From the NCBI RefSeq assembly GCF_006517275.1, contig NZ_CP041191.1, positions 3,839,001 through 3,903,000 on the forward strand: 64,000 nucleotides of DNA, read 5' to 3'. The notes below the pieces were generated by a model. It did not search any database. It saw only the letters and a program-made list of their open reading frames with translations, and was not told where the DNA came from. Made by a program: the position numbers and the translations under genes. This DNA comes from Labrenzia sp. PHM005. Lineage in GTDB: Bacteria; Pseudomonadota; Alphaproteobacteria; Rhizobiales; Stappiaceae. Of this stretch, positions 17,662-26,036 are shown one piece after another (positions within the stretch are counted from its first letter, which is position 1; each line of letters starts with the position of its first letter).

Positions 17662-17853
17662 ATGCCGCTAATCAAACTTCTTGTCTGCCTGTGCGGCTTG
17701 AGCTTCTTGTCCGGATGCGCTGCCGTTGCCGTTGGCGGTGCCGTGGTGGGGACTGCAGGCACTGTTGTTGGAACCACGGTCAAAACGACAACAAAAGTCG
17801 CCGGCGGCGCCGTCAAACTCGCCATTCCAGATGGGGATGATGAAGAAGATTGA
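17662..17853 (+). CDS. Small glycine-rich lipoprotein
   Basis: A 63-aa predicted lipoprotein. MPLIKLLVCLCGLSFLSGC is a signal peptide ending in the lipobox LSGC, after which a Gly/Val/Thr-rich stretch (VAVGGAVVGTAGTVVGTTV) and an acidic tail DGDDEED follow. A GGGGGATGG sequence lies upstream of the ATG. No function is known. It stands alone, convergent with the cardiolipin synthase gene. Confidence 0.7.
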   Translation: MPLIKLLVCLCGLSFLSGCAAVAVGGAVVGTAGTVVGTTVKTTTKVAGGAVKLAIPDGDDEED

Positions 17854-17883
17854 GGCGACACATGTCCGTGCATTCGGCTTAAA

Positions 17884-19398
17884 TCACAAAATCGGTGACA
17901 ACAAACGGGCGCCTTGGGCGAGGACCTGGAAGGCGTAGCTGCGGGATTGGAATGCGTCGGGCCAGGTCAGGCGGGCGTTGGCAAAGTCCTCTTCCAGCAT
18001 TTTTTCGACCTTGCCGATCATGCGTTCGTGGGTGAACCACAGGGTCAGTTCAAAATTGATCTGGAAGGAACGGTTGTCCATGTTGAGGGTACCGATCGAT
18101 ACCAAGTCGTCATCCAGCAGCGCCACCTTTTGATGCATGAAGCCGTCTGTATAGCGGTAGACCTTAACGCCGCGCTGAACCAGGACATCCTCGTAAGCGT
18201 GGCTGGCCAGCCAGACGGTCCAATGATCACGTTTTTCCGGCAAAAGAATCCGCACATCGACACCGCGCATGGCAGCGGCCGCCAATGCGGTTTGCACATC
18301 TAGAGACGGGACGAGGTAGGGGGAGGTAATCCAGAGCCGGTTTTTTGCCCGTGCAGCGACCTCAACATAGGCGATCGCACATTCTTCAAGCTTGTCGGCT
18401 GGACCAGTCGGCATCACCAGTATCGATTCATCTCCTGGCATTGGGACATCACTGACTTGCGGCAATTCAATTTGGGTTCCGCTGGCCCATAACCAATCTT
18501 CCACAAAGGACAGGGCACAAGCGACAGTGGCGGGGCCTTCGATGCGCACATGTGTGTCCCGCCAGCGGCCAAACCACTTGCTGCGGCCGATGTATTGATC
18601 CGCCACGTTGTGCCCGCCGACAAATGCTTCGCGGTAGTCGATCACCACCAGTTTGCGGTGATTGCGGTAGTTGAGCCGCATTGGCCCGAGCATTTTTAAG
18701 AACTTGTGGTTTTCATTAAAACCACAAACCTTGACCCCGGCGTTGGTCAATCGGCCGATGAAGTCGTGTGACAGAGCGTGGCTGCCGACGTCATCGTACA
18801 GGAAATAGATGTCGATCCCGTCCTTGGCCCGGGCAATCAGGGCATCGGCCATCTCCCGGCCTAAGGCGTCGTCGTGGATGGCGAAGAACTGGAAAAAGAT
18901 CACTGACTTGGCGCGGGCAATCCCATCCTTGATGGCCGTGAAGGTGGCCTCACCGTCGATCAAGAGATCAGAGGTGTTGCCAGCCAGGAACGGCATGCCG
19001 GCAACCCGCGTGAGCACCGGCCAATCACGGGTTTCTTCGTGATCGGTCAGTCCGAGTTCATCGGCTCGGCGGGCTCGTTCGGTTCGTCCAAGCGTTGTCT
19101 GGATTTTGGCGTAATCGGAAAACGACCGCCAGCCGAAGATGAAATAGAGCGGAACTGTTAGGTAAGGCAGGAAGAACAGGGAGAGGAGCCACGCAACCGA
19201 CCCCTGGGAAGTGCGGGAATACATTACTTCCCGCACAGCGCAAACAACGGCGACAGAATAAAACGCCAGAAGCGCAGCAGCGACCAGACCCAGGTTGTTG
19301 GCCAGTATATCCAGCCACGTCAGGTCGGTCGCGGCATCCTGGAGGACCCGTTCGGTACCGGCTAGGCCGTCTTTGAGCGCAGGATCATCAGAATTCAT
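17884..19398 (-). CDS. cls: Cardiolipin synthase
   Basis: A 504-aa phospholipase-D superfamily enzyme that joins phosphatidylglycerol units into cardiolipin at the inner membrane. Two HKD motifs are present: HRKLVVIDYREAFVGGHN around residue 240 and HQKVALLDDDLVSIGTLN around residue 425. The N-terminus has two hydrophobic segments (LGLVAAALLAFYSVAVVCAV and GSVAWLLSLFFLPYLTVPL), as in bacterial ClsA. The start is 33 nt downstream of cysK on the same strand, so they are probably co-transcribed. Confidence 0.93.
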   Translation of the reverse strand: MNSDDPALKDGLAGTERVLQDAATDLTWLDILANNLGLVAAALLAFYSVAVVCAVREVMYSRTSQGSVAWLLSLFFLPYLTVPLYFIFGWRSFSDYAKIQTTLGRTERARRADELGLTDHEETRDWPVLTRVAGMPFLAGNTSDLLIDGEATFTAIKDGIARAKSVIFFQFFAIHDDALGREMADALIARAKDGIDIYFLYDDVGSHALSHDFIGRLTNAGVKVCGFNENHKFLKMLGPMRLNYRNHRKLVVIDYREAFVGGHNVADQYIGRSKWFGRWRDTHVRIEGPATVACALSFVEDWLWASGTQIELPQVSDVPMPGDESILVMPTGPADKLEECAIAYVEVAARAKNRLWITSPYLVPSLDVQTALAAAAMRGVDVRILLPEKRDHWTVWLASHAYEDVLVQRGVKVYRYTDGFMHQKVALLDDDLVSIGTLNMDNRSFQINFELTLWFTHERMIGKVEKMLEEDFANARLTWPDAFQSRSYAFQVLAQGARLLSPIL

Positions 19399-19431
19399 GC
19401 CCGGTCTGGCGCGATTCGCTCCCCCTTGGTT

Positions 19432-20466
19432 TTAGGCAAATGGCGGCTTAAGGCTGGTTGTCCGTTCGAGCCATCCCGGCACAGGCAGGTTCTTCGATTT
19501 CAAGAACTCCGGATTGTAGAGTTTGGACTGGCTGCGGGTGCCGTGATCGCAGAGGATCGTCACGATTGTGTGCCCGGGGCCCAGGTCTTTGGCGAGACGT
19601 TTGGCGCCGGCAAGGTTGATGGCACTGGAGCCACCCAGCAGCAGGCCTTCGTGTTCCGCGACGTCAAAGACGAGCGGCAAAGCTTCTTCATCTGGAATGG
19701 CATAAGGATAGTCGACTTTCACATCACCAACGATCACGGTCGAGCGCCCAAGGCCAATGCCTTCTGCGATAGAGCCGCCGTCGGTTGCCTTGGCTTCACC
19801 GTCCTTGAAGAGGTGGTACATGCCTGCACCGAGCGGATCGGCACAGCCAATTGTCACGCCGGGTTTTTGTTCGCGCAGGAAGGTGGACACTCCGGCCAAG
19901 GTGCCGCCGGAGCCGACAGCACATATAAAGCCGTCAATCTTGCCGCCGGTTTGTTCAAGGATCTCCGGCCCGGTTGTGAGATAATGGGCATTCCGATTGT
20001 CGAGATTGTTCCATTGGTCGGCGAACAGGACACCATTCGGTTCGGTTTTTGCCATTTCTTCAGCAAGCCTGCGGGCAACGTGCTGATAGTTGTTCGGATC
20101 TTTGAACGGTTTTGCCGGGACTTCCAGAAGCTCTGCGCCACACATGCGCAGCATGTCCTTTTTCTCCTGGGTCTGGGTTTCCGGGATCACGATCACGGTG
20201 CGGTAGCCGCGGGCGCTTGCCACCAAGGCCAGGCCAATACCCGTGTTGCCGGCAGTGCCTTCAACAATCACACCGCCGGGTTTTAGATCACCGCGGGCTT
20301 CCGCTTCCAAGATCATCTGCCGGGCAGGGCGGTCTTTCACCGATTGCCCCGGGTTCATGAATTCGGCTTTGCCGAGAATTTCGCAGCCTGTTTCTTCAGA
20401 AAGGGCTTTGAGGCGGATAAGCGGTGTGTTGCCAATGGCATCAACAACAGATGCGGACACAGACAT
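19432..20466 (-). CDS. cysK: Cysteine synthase A
   Basis: A 344-aa fold type II PLP enzyme that makes cysteine from O-acetylserine and sulfide. The PLP lysine K44 is in MNPGQSVKDRPA; the phosphate loop reads EGTAGNTGIGLA. The substrate loop GSGGTLAGVSTFL and the C-terminal LLGGSSAINLAGA also fit. It is somewhat longer than the 310-aa enteric enzyme because of a C-terminal extension seen in other alphaproteobacteria. First gene of a probable operon with cls. Confidence 0.9.
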   Translation of the reverse strand: MSVSASVVDAIGNTPLIRLKALSEETGCEILGKAEFMNPGQSVKDRPARQMILEAEARGDLKPGGVIVEGTAGNTGIGLALVASARGYRTVIVIPETQTQEKKDMLRMCGAELLEVPAKPFKDPNNYQHVARRLAEEMAKTEPNGVLFADQWNNLDNRNAHYLTTGPEILEQTGGKIDGFICAVGSGGTLAGVSTFLREQKPGVTIGCADPLGAGMYHLFKDGEAKATDGGSIAEGIGLGRSTVIVGDVKVDYPYAIPDEEALPLVFDVAEHEGLLLGGSSAINLAGAKRLAKDLGPGHTIVTILCDHGTRSQSKLYNPEFLKSKNLPVPGWLERTTSLKPPFA

Positions 20467-20766
20467 TCAATCAATCCTGACTGGTAGATGCGGACAGCGG
20501 GGCGGTCCGGCAGACATTGTATGTAGCTGCAGACGCTAATGATCTGAACGCCTGCGATCAAGCTTGCAATGTAAGATCTGTGATGGCGAATGCCATATCT
20601 TTGCTGGCAATTTGGCGTTTGATGGCCGTTTTCAGGAAAAGTAAAGCTTGAGTTGTTCTGCTCTGGTTATGGATAACTTGGCATTTTTGGCCTATTTATC
20701 CCGAGAATTGATCCGGTTTCAGCGCCAGTGCGTAGGTGGGGTGTTGACCGGAATAAAAAGGCCGCT
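20467..20766. other. Intergenic region between cysK and the chrR-like gene
   Basis: A 300-nt space between divergent genes. Apart from the sigma-E-type motif at 20709-20738 I see no gene or RNA element in it. In particular no rpoE-like ECF sigma gene is present here, although rpoE usually sits directly before chrR. Confidence 0.6.
20709..20738 (+). promoter_or_regulatory. Putative ECF sigma (RpoE/ChrR-type) promoter of chrR-SDR
   Basis: TGATCC (20709-20714) is followed after 18 nt by TAGGTG (20733-20738), 28 nt before the chrR-like start codon. TGATCC is the -35 element known for the Rhodobacter sphaeroides sigma-E that answers singlet oxygen. The same -35, spacing and TAG at -10 occur before the FAD-oxidoreductase operon at 25800-25829. 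Confidence 0.6.
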
Positions 20767-21432
20767 ATGAGAGTAGAGATGGAAAAGAACGTGACCGGGA
20801 TGGATGAGTTGCTGGCTGGCTATGCCGCCGGAACCCTGACTTATCCGGCTCAGGCTTTGATTGGCGCTCATCTTGAATTGAGTGATCAAAGCCGCAGTTA
20901 CGTCAATTCTCTGGAGACATTGGCCGGAACTGGCCTAGCCGACAGTGACCCTGTCGCCTTGTCTGATCGGGACAATCTATTGGAGTCGATCTTCTCTGAT
21001 GATGATCCGATCATCGGCGGAGATATTGGCCTGCCGGTTGACGGGAATTCCTCGGATGTGCCGCAATCGCTTAAGACCATCATCGGAAAACCTATGAAGG
21101 ACTTGCCCTGGAAAACTCTTCTTCCAGGCGTAAAAGAATGCAAGCTCGGTGAAATCGACGGCTGCGATACGAGCCTGTTATGGATCCGCGGCGGACGCCA
21201 GATGCCGTCCCACACCCATCATGGAACAGAGCTGACGCTTGTTCTTCAGGGGGGGTTCTCAGATGAAGGTGGTCATTACATAACCGGTGATGTGGCTTTT
21301 GCCGATGGTGACATAGATCACAAACCGGTCGCCGATGATGGCGAGGATTGCATCTGTTTTGCGGTTACCGCCGGACGCTTGGAACTGACCGGTCCTATTG
21401 GCCGCTGGTTTGCCCCATTCATGCGCGGCTGA
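20767..21432 (+). CDS. ChrR-like cupin protein with degenerate anti-sigma zinc motif
   Basis: A 221-aa homologue of ChrR, the zinc anti-sigma factor that holds sigma-E until singlet oxygen appears. The helical N-terminal domain (LLAGYAAGTLTYPAQALIGA) is recognisable, but the zinc motif HxxxCxxC reads HLELSDQS: the histidine remains and both cysteines are serine. The N-terminal zinc histidine is also missing. The C-terminal cupin keeps its metal ligands (PSHTHHGTELTLVLQG and DIDHKP). No rpoE adjoins it. A second ATG at 20779 would give residue numbers that match R. sphaeroides ChrR (H31, S35, S38). It may have lost sigma binding or bind without zinc. A sigma-E-type promoter precedes it and an SDR gene follows. 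Confidence 0.85.
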   Translation: MRVEMEKNVTGMDELLAGYAAGTLTYPAQALIGAHLELSDQSRSYVNSLETLAGTGLADSDPVALSDRDNLLESIFSDDDPIIGGDIGLPVDGNSSDVPQSLKTIIGKPMKDLPWKTLLPGVKECKLGEIDGCDTSLLWIRGGRQMPSHTHHGTELTLVLQGGFSDEGGHYITGDVAFADGDIDHKPVADDGEDCICFAVTAGRLELTGPIGRWFAPFMRG

Positions 21433-21487
21433 TCAATCCAGAACCTTAGACTTTGCGTATTAAAAGCAAGGACCTAAGGAGATATAT

Positions 21488-22285
21488 TTGTCCAACAATC
21501 ACTATGTTGCCGCCCCGTCCGACGGAGCTGCATGGATTACCGGTGCGAGCTCGGGAATTGGCCGTGAACTTGCGCTAGACCTGGCCCGGACTGGTTGGCA
21601 AGTCGCAGTGACCGCACGCTCGGAAAAAGGCTTGAGCGAGCTTCAGTCTGAAGCGTCTGACCTTCGCGGCGGCATTCATGTGTTTGCAGGGGATGTGACC
21701 GACAGCAAACAGATGGCCCAGCATTGCGCCGATATTTCTGCCAATTTCGGCGGGTTAGCACTTCTCATCGCAAATGCCGGAATTTACCTGCCGCAAGACG
21801 GCCTTGAGGGTGAAATCGAGGCTTACCGTAAGATCTTCGACGTCAATTTGATGGGCACGGTCAATGTGGTGCTGCCCGCTATCGCAGTGATGAGACAGGA
21901 AGGGCAGGGGCAAATTGCCCTTGTATCCTCCGTTGCCGGTTATCGCGGGTTGCCGACATCGGCGGCTTACGGGGCAAGCAAAGCTGGTTTGATCAACATG
22001 GCGGAAAGCCTGAAGTTTGATCTGGACCGTGCCGGGATCCATATTCAGGTCATCAATCCCGGATTTGTCGATACGCCAGCGACGAAGTCCAATCCGTTTC
22101 CAATGCCTTATCTGATGTCACCGGATGACGCGGTAAAGGCCATTCGGAAAGGTCTACAGGACCCGGACGCCTTCGAGATTGCTTTTCCCAGACCTTTTGT
22201 CAGACAACTCAAAGCCCTAAAACTGTTGCCCTACCGCCTCTATTTCAAACTTGTTCGCAAATCGACAGGTTGGGACAAGAAATAG
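21488..22285 (+). CDS. Short-chain dehydrogenase/reductase
   Basis: A 265-aa classical SDR. The nucleotide-binding TGASSGIG motif is at residues 19-26, NAG lies in LLIANAGIYLP, and the catalytic Ser-Tyr-Lys is in SSVAGYRGLPTSAAYGASKA. It starts with TTG at 21488, behind a good AAGGAGATATA site; no upstream ATG fits. It is 55 nt after the chrR-like gene and probably shares its promoter. The substrate is unknown; a lipid-linked role is suggested by the facing fatty-acid-modifying operon. Confidence 0.9.
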   Translation: MSNNHYVAAPSDGAAWITGASSGIGRELALDLARTGWQVAVTARSEKGLSELQSEASDLRGGIHVFAGDVTDSKQMAQHCADISANFGGLALLIANAGIYLPQDGLEGEIEAYRKIFDVNLMGTVNVVLPAIAVMRQEGQGQIALVSSVAGYRGLPTSAAYGASKAGLINMAESLKFDLDRAGIHIQVINPGFVDTPATKSNPFPMPYLMSPDDAVKAIRKGLQDPDAFEIAFPRPFVRQLKALKLLPYRLYFKLVRKSTGWDKK

Positions 22286-22318
22286 GCCGGGTCTTGCCCG
22301 GCTTAAGTTCTGTTTTTT
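22285..22318. terminator. Possible bidirectional terminator between SDR and cfa
   Basis: GCCGGG (22286-22291) pairs with CCCGGC (22297-22302); a T-rich stretch with six Ts follows about 10 nt later. It lies in the 34-nt space between convergent genes. Confidence 0.5.
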
Positions 22319-22319
22319 C

Positions 22320-23549
22320 TCAAGAGGTCTTTTCATAGACCATCTGGCGCACATCGATGTTGCCGGCCCTAAATCCGGCTTCGCAGTAATGCAGATAAAA
22401 CTCCCAGAGGCGCTTGAAGCGTTCATCAAAGCCCATGGGGCTGATCTGTGGCCAGGCCGTGCGGAACCGCTGGCGCCATTCCGACAAGGTACGGGCGTAA
22501 TCCTGCCCGAAGATTTTTTGCTCGGTTAGGTCAAGGCCGAGAGACTTTCCGATTTCCGTAAGTTTCTCTGGTGGCGGCAGCATGCCACCTGGAAAAATGT
22601 AACGTTGGATGAAATCGGTGCCCCGCCTGTAATCCTCAAACATCCGGTCTTGAATGGTGATGATTTGGAGGCCGGCTTTGCCGCCAGGTTTCAGGCAACT
22701 GGAGACTTTTTCAAAATAGGTCGACCAGTATTTCTCGCCGACCGCCTCGAACATTTCGATCGACGCGATCCGGTCAAATTGGCCTTTTTCGTCGCGATAG
22801 TCCTGAAAGACGATGTCGACTTTCTCATTCAGCCCGGCATTGAAAATCCGTTCTCTGGCGTAGTCGTATTGTTCCCGGGAAATGGTGAGGCCGCGAACAT
22901 TTGCGCCGATCGTCTTGGCAACATGTTCGGCAAAACCGCCCCAGCCACAGCCGATCTCAAGAACGGAGTGGCCAGGTTCAATGCCAGTCTGCCGGATCAA
23001 GGACGCATATTTTTCTGTCTGAGCTTCTTCCAAATCCTTGGTGTCACTGTTGTAGAGCGCCGAGGAGTAGGTCATCGAAGGATCGAGCCATTTTTTATAA
23101 AATGCGTTTCCGAGATCGTAGTGCGCGGAAATATTGCGTTTGGAGCCGCGTTTAGTGTTGGCGTTTAGCCAATGGCGGACCGACAGCAGCAAACGGGTGA
23201 GCGGGCGGCCTTGTAGGGCTTCAAGCGTCGAACTCTGGTTGATACAGAATACTTCCAGGAAGGTCGTCACATCCGGGGAAGACCAGTAACCGGCCATAAA
23301 TGCTTCGCCAACACCGACATCACCGCCATTTACGACCATCTGGAAGAAACGCCAGTTGTGAATTTTCAGAACACCTTTTGGTCCAGGCTCCACACCGTGG
23401 ATCAAAAAAATGCGGCCATCCGGGAACGTGATTTCTAAAGAACCGAAGCGGATTTTAAGCGCCAGACTTGCGGCGATCTGGGCAAGACGCGGCACGCCCC
23501 TCAACTCATTGCGGATATTGTCGCCGGTCAAAACAATAGGCCCACTCAT
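22320..23549 (-). CDS. Cyclopropane-fatty-acid-phospholipid synthase family methyltransferase
   Basis: A 409-aa SAM-dependent enzyme acting on unsaturated phospholipid acyl chains. Motif I LEIGCGWGGFAEH binds SAM; upstream is the family block RGSKRNISAHYDLGNAFYKK and downstream FDRIASIEMFEAVGEKYW. In Rhodobacter sphaeroides a CFA-like gene in the equivalent sigma-E-controlled cluster has been linked to modified (furan) fatty acids, so simple cyclopropanation is not certain. The start ATG overlaps the DUF1365 stop by 4 nt (ATGA). Third gene of the operon. Confidence 0.9.
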   Translation of the reverse strand: MSGPIVLTGDNIRNELRGVPRLAQIAASLALKIRFGSLEITFPDGRIFLIHGVEPGPKGVLKIHNWRFFQMVVNGGDVGVGEAFMAGYWSSPDVTTFLEVFCINQSSTLEALQGRPLTRLLLSVRHWLNANTKRGSKRNISAHYDLGNAFYKKWLDPSMTYSSALYNSDTKDLEEAQTEKYASLIRQTGIEPGHSVLEIGCGWGGFAEHVAKTIGANVRGLTISREQYDYARERIFNAGLNEKVDIVFQDYRDEKGQFDRIASIEMFEAVGEKYWSTYFEKVSSCLKPGGKAGLQIITIQDRMFEDYRRGTDFIQRYIFPGGMLPPPEKLTEIGKSLGLDLTEQKIFGQDYARTLSEWRQRFRTAWPQISPMGFDERFKRLWEFYLHYCEAGFRAGNIDVRQMVYEKTS

Positions 23550-24424
23550 ACCGAACCTCTTGAAATGTTATGTGTCGTTTTCTGCCATGGGTCTGGGGCG
23601 TTGCGCCGGTCCGCCTGGTAGTCTCTTACATCTTTTGCGGGCCGTTTATGGAATGGTACACGCTTGCGCCAGATTTTAAAGGCTTGCCAATGGATTGCGG
23701 CCATGACCTTGAAAGTAACGAGCGGCACACGCAGGCAGGCGAGCAGGAGATTGTAGGTCGTTGCAGCTTCGTGGCTGCCGGAAAAGGTTGCCGATAACAG
23801 AGGCCCTTTATCGTCGGTTTCCAGGATCCGAATGCGGACATCTTTACCGGGTGGCAGCATCCGGAAATGGTAGTGCTGCTCCATGCTGATGAACGGTGAA
23901 ACGTAGAACTCTTTCTTCTGATCCTGGCGGACGCCGGCATCGCTCAACTGTCCATCGGTGACAGGCGCCACATAAGTATGAAGGCCGCCAAAGGTGTTCC
24001 TGACTTCATAGACGATCGCCGTCAGCGTGCCGCTTTCGCCGTAAGCATAATAGACACTGAGCGGATTGAAGCCGTAACCGAGAAGGCGCGGATAAGCGAG
24101 CAAAAGAATACGGTCTGCTGGCGGCAAACCCTTCTGGCTCATAAGCCTATCAATGTGGGCGCGAAGACTGCTGCCGTCCCGTGGGCCGTGATCCTTTTCA
24201 TGAAACGACAGAAGATTGAACCGGTTGACTGAAAAGATGCGGCTTTGCCGCGCGGCGTCCGGCAACCGGTCCAAATCAATCAGCAGGTTGAACACCTCAT
24301 AGGAGAACCGGTGGGTTTTTGGTTTCATCCTGTGATGCATAACCGCGCCTTGAAAGAGTGCCATCGCCGCATCCGGTGGTGGCCCATTGTCAGACATCCG
24401 GTTTTTGGATTCTCCTTTCCTCAT
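23546..24424 (-). CDS. DUF1365 domain protein
   Basis: A 292-aa protein. Family blocks seen: VMHHRMKPKTHRFSYEVFNL near the N-terminus, LLAYPRLLGYGFNPLSVYYA in the middle, and KEFYVSPFISMEQHYHFR further on. DUF1365 proteins are nearly always encoded with an FAD amine-oxidase-like protein and a CFA-type methyltransferase, as here; their activity is not established. It overlaps both neighbours by 4 nt, so all three are translationally coupled. A later in-frame ATG at 24397 is possible. Confidence 0.9.
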   Translation of the reverse strand: MRKGESKNRMSDNGPPPDAAMALFQGAVMHHRMKPKTHRFSYEVFNLLIDLDRLPDAARQSRIFSVNRFNLLSFHEKDHGPRDGSSLRAHIDRLMSQKGLPPADRILLLAYPRLLGYGFNPLSVYYAYGESGTLTAIVYEVRNTFGGLHTYVAPVTDGQLSDAGVRQDQKKEFYVSPFISMEQHYHFRMLPPGKDVRIRILETDDKGPLLSATFSGSHEAATTYNLLLACLRVPLVTFKVMAAIHWQAFKIWRKRVPFHKRPAKDVRDYQADRRNAPDPWQKTTHNISRGSV

Positions 24425-25719
24425 TCGGCAGCTTCCAAAACTGAATAGGGCTCATGCTGTTGCTCCCACGGGAGCACCGCACCGAGCGCTTTTGCGACGT
24501 TGAGGCCGGATACAAGGCCGTCCTCATGAAAGCCATGTCCATTCCAGGCGCCGCAAAACCAGGTGTTGTTGACACCTTGAATGTGGTGAAGCTGCTTTTT
24601 CGCAGCCAGAGCGCCAGCATCAAATTGCGGGTGGTCGTAGATGTATTTGGCGAAAGTCTTGTCTTCACGCGGTGCTTGAAACGGATTGAGGGTCACGAAA
24701 ACCGGTTTTGAGCGATCCAAGTTCTGCAACCGGTTCATCCAGTAGGACACTGTTACATCTTGGGTTTCGCCAGCATCCCGGTCTGACATGTAATTCCATG
24801 ATGCCCAGACTTGTTTCTTTTTCGGCATGAGGTCTTCATCCCGGTGCAGGTAGACTTCATTCGGCCGGTAGCGGATGGCACTCAATATCCGCCGTTCTTC
24901 CGAACATGCATCGCCGAGCATGGCAAGGCTTTGATCGGAATGGCCCGCTAAGATCACCTGATCAAAAGTGTCTACATGACCGGTGATGTCGCGGACAATT
25001 ACCTTGCCTTGTTGCCGAAGGATTTCGACCACTTCGCAGCCGAGTCGGACTTTGTTCTCAAAAGGCGCGATCAGTTTCTGAACGTAATTGCGGCTGCCAC
25101 CAGAAACTGTGCGCCATAGCTGACGGTCCAAAGATAAAAGGCGGTGGTTGTCGAAAAAAGCGACAAAACTTTCTGCAGGGTAGGCGCGCATCTCGTTGAT
25201 TGGCGTGGACCAAATGGCCGCACCCATGGCGAGCAAATAGTCGTTGATGAAGCCTTGGGAGTATCGCTCTGCCTCCAGATATCCGCCCAGCGTCTGGCCT
25301 GCGAGTTTGCCATTTGTAAGATCTACGACCGACTGCTTGTTGAAACGCAGGATATCGCGCAGCATCTTCAAAAAGCGGGGGGACAGGAGGTTTTTACGCT
25401 GCGCGAAGACCGTATTGAGCGAGTCGCCGGACCATTCCAATTTGCCGCAGTCCGCAGAGAGCGCAAAGCTCATGTCGGTGATCTCGGTGCCAACGCCCAG
25501 ATGATCCAGCAATGCGGTGAAGTTGGGATAGTTTAGTTCGTTGTAGACGATAAAACCCGTGTCGACCGACATAGGCGTCCCATCATAATCGATGTCCGCC
25601 GTCGCGCTGTGCCCACCGGGCCGCAAGCGTTTTTCGTAAAGTACAATGTCGTGATGGGCGTTCAGCGCCCATGCCGCGCTGTTTCCAGAAATCCCTGAGC
25701 CGATGACGGCAATCCGCAT
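24421..25719 (-). CDS. FAD-dependent amine-oxidase-type oxidoreductase
   Basis: A 432-aa flavoprotein with an N-terminal Rossmann motif MRIAVIGSGISGNSAAWALN and the FAD-contacting LYEKRLRPGGHSA, followed by DTGFIVYNELNYPN. It belongs to the NAD(P)-binding amine oxidase group seen with DUF1365 and CFA genes. The open frame begins at 25785, but the ATG at 25719 has a proper AAAGGAAAAG site and starts right at the Rossmann strand; it also leaves room for the promoter. First gene of the operon and probably needed with the next two for oxidation of a membrane fatty acid during photo-oxidative stress (inference from context). Confidence 0.88.
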   Translation of the reverse strand: MRIAVIGSGISGNSAAWALNAHHDIVLYEKRLRPGGHSATADIDYDGTPMSVDTGFIVYNELNYPNFTALLDHLGVGTEITDMSFALSADCGKLEWSGDSLNTVFAQRKNLLSPRFLKMLRDILRFNKQSVVDLTNGKLAGQTLGGYLEAERYSQGFINDYLLAMGAAIWSTPINEMRAYPAESFVAFFDNHRLLSLDRQLWRTVSGGSRNYVQKLIAPFENKVRLGCEVVEILRQQGKVIVRDITGHVDTFDQVILAGHSDQSLAMLGDACSEERRILSAIRYRPNEVYLHRDEDLMPKKKQVWASWNYMSDRDAGETQDVTVSYWMNRLQNLDRSKPVFVTLNPFQAPREDKTFAKYIYDHPQFDAGALAAKKQLHHIQGVNNTWFCGAWNGHGFHEDGLVSGLNVAKALGAVLPWEQQHEPYSVLEAAE

Positions 25720-25799
25720 GTCTTTTCCTTTGGCCTTAAAAGGCCGTTTTGATTTCCAGAGCCGGAAACCAAAACGGCTGAACAATTAAGTTTCAAAAC

Positions 25800-25829
25800 G
25801 GTCTACGGCCTTGCATAAAATCCGGATCA
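25800..25829 (-). promoter_or_regulatory. Putative ECF sigma promoter of the FAD-DUF1365-cfa operon
   Basis: On the minus strand TGATCC (25829-25824), an 18-nt spacer, then TAGACC (25805-25800). The arrangement copies the motif before the chrR-like gene. Transcription from about 25793 would give a leader of about 75 nt before the ATG at 25719. Confidence 0.6.
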
Positions 25830-25933
25830 CGCAGGGCAATGAAATTTATGAGAAATTTCCAGTAAACGATGAACACCGTTGAAAATGGTAGATTGGTGCA
25901 TCCCACTATTCAATACGCCAAGCCCCTGAATCA

Positions 25934-25958
25934 AAAGAACCGGCCTACTGGCCGGTTC
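25934..25958 (-). terminator. Rho-independent terminator after the exported protein gene
   Basis: On the minus strand GAACCGGCC and GGCCGGTTC form a 9-bp stem with a short loop, followed by TTTTG. It ends transcription from the gene at 26037. Confidence 0.75.
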
Positions 25959-25984
25959 AACTGAGATTTGTCCATGTGGGAGGC

Positions 25985-26006
25985 GGCCCGCTCCGAAGAG
26001 CGGGCC
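25985..26006 (-). terminator. Stable hairpin with UUCG tetraloop
   Basis: GGCCCGCTC and GAGCGGGCC form a perfect 9-bp stem. On the minus strand the loop is TTCG closed by C-G, the very stable cUUCGg tetraloop. It lies between the stop of the 26037 gene and its T-tailed terminator, so the two hairpins act in tandem. Confidence 0.6.
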
Positions 26007-26036
26007 TTGTGACCTGTTCGCGGGGACTAATGGCGA

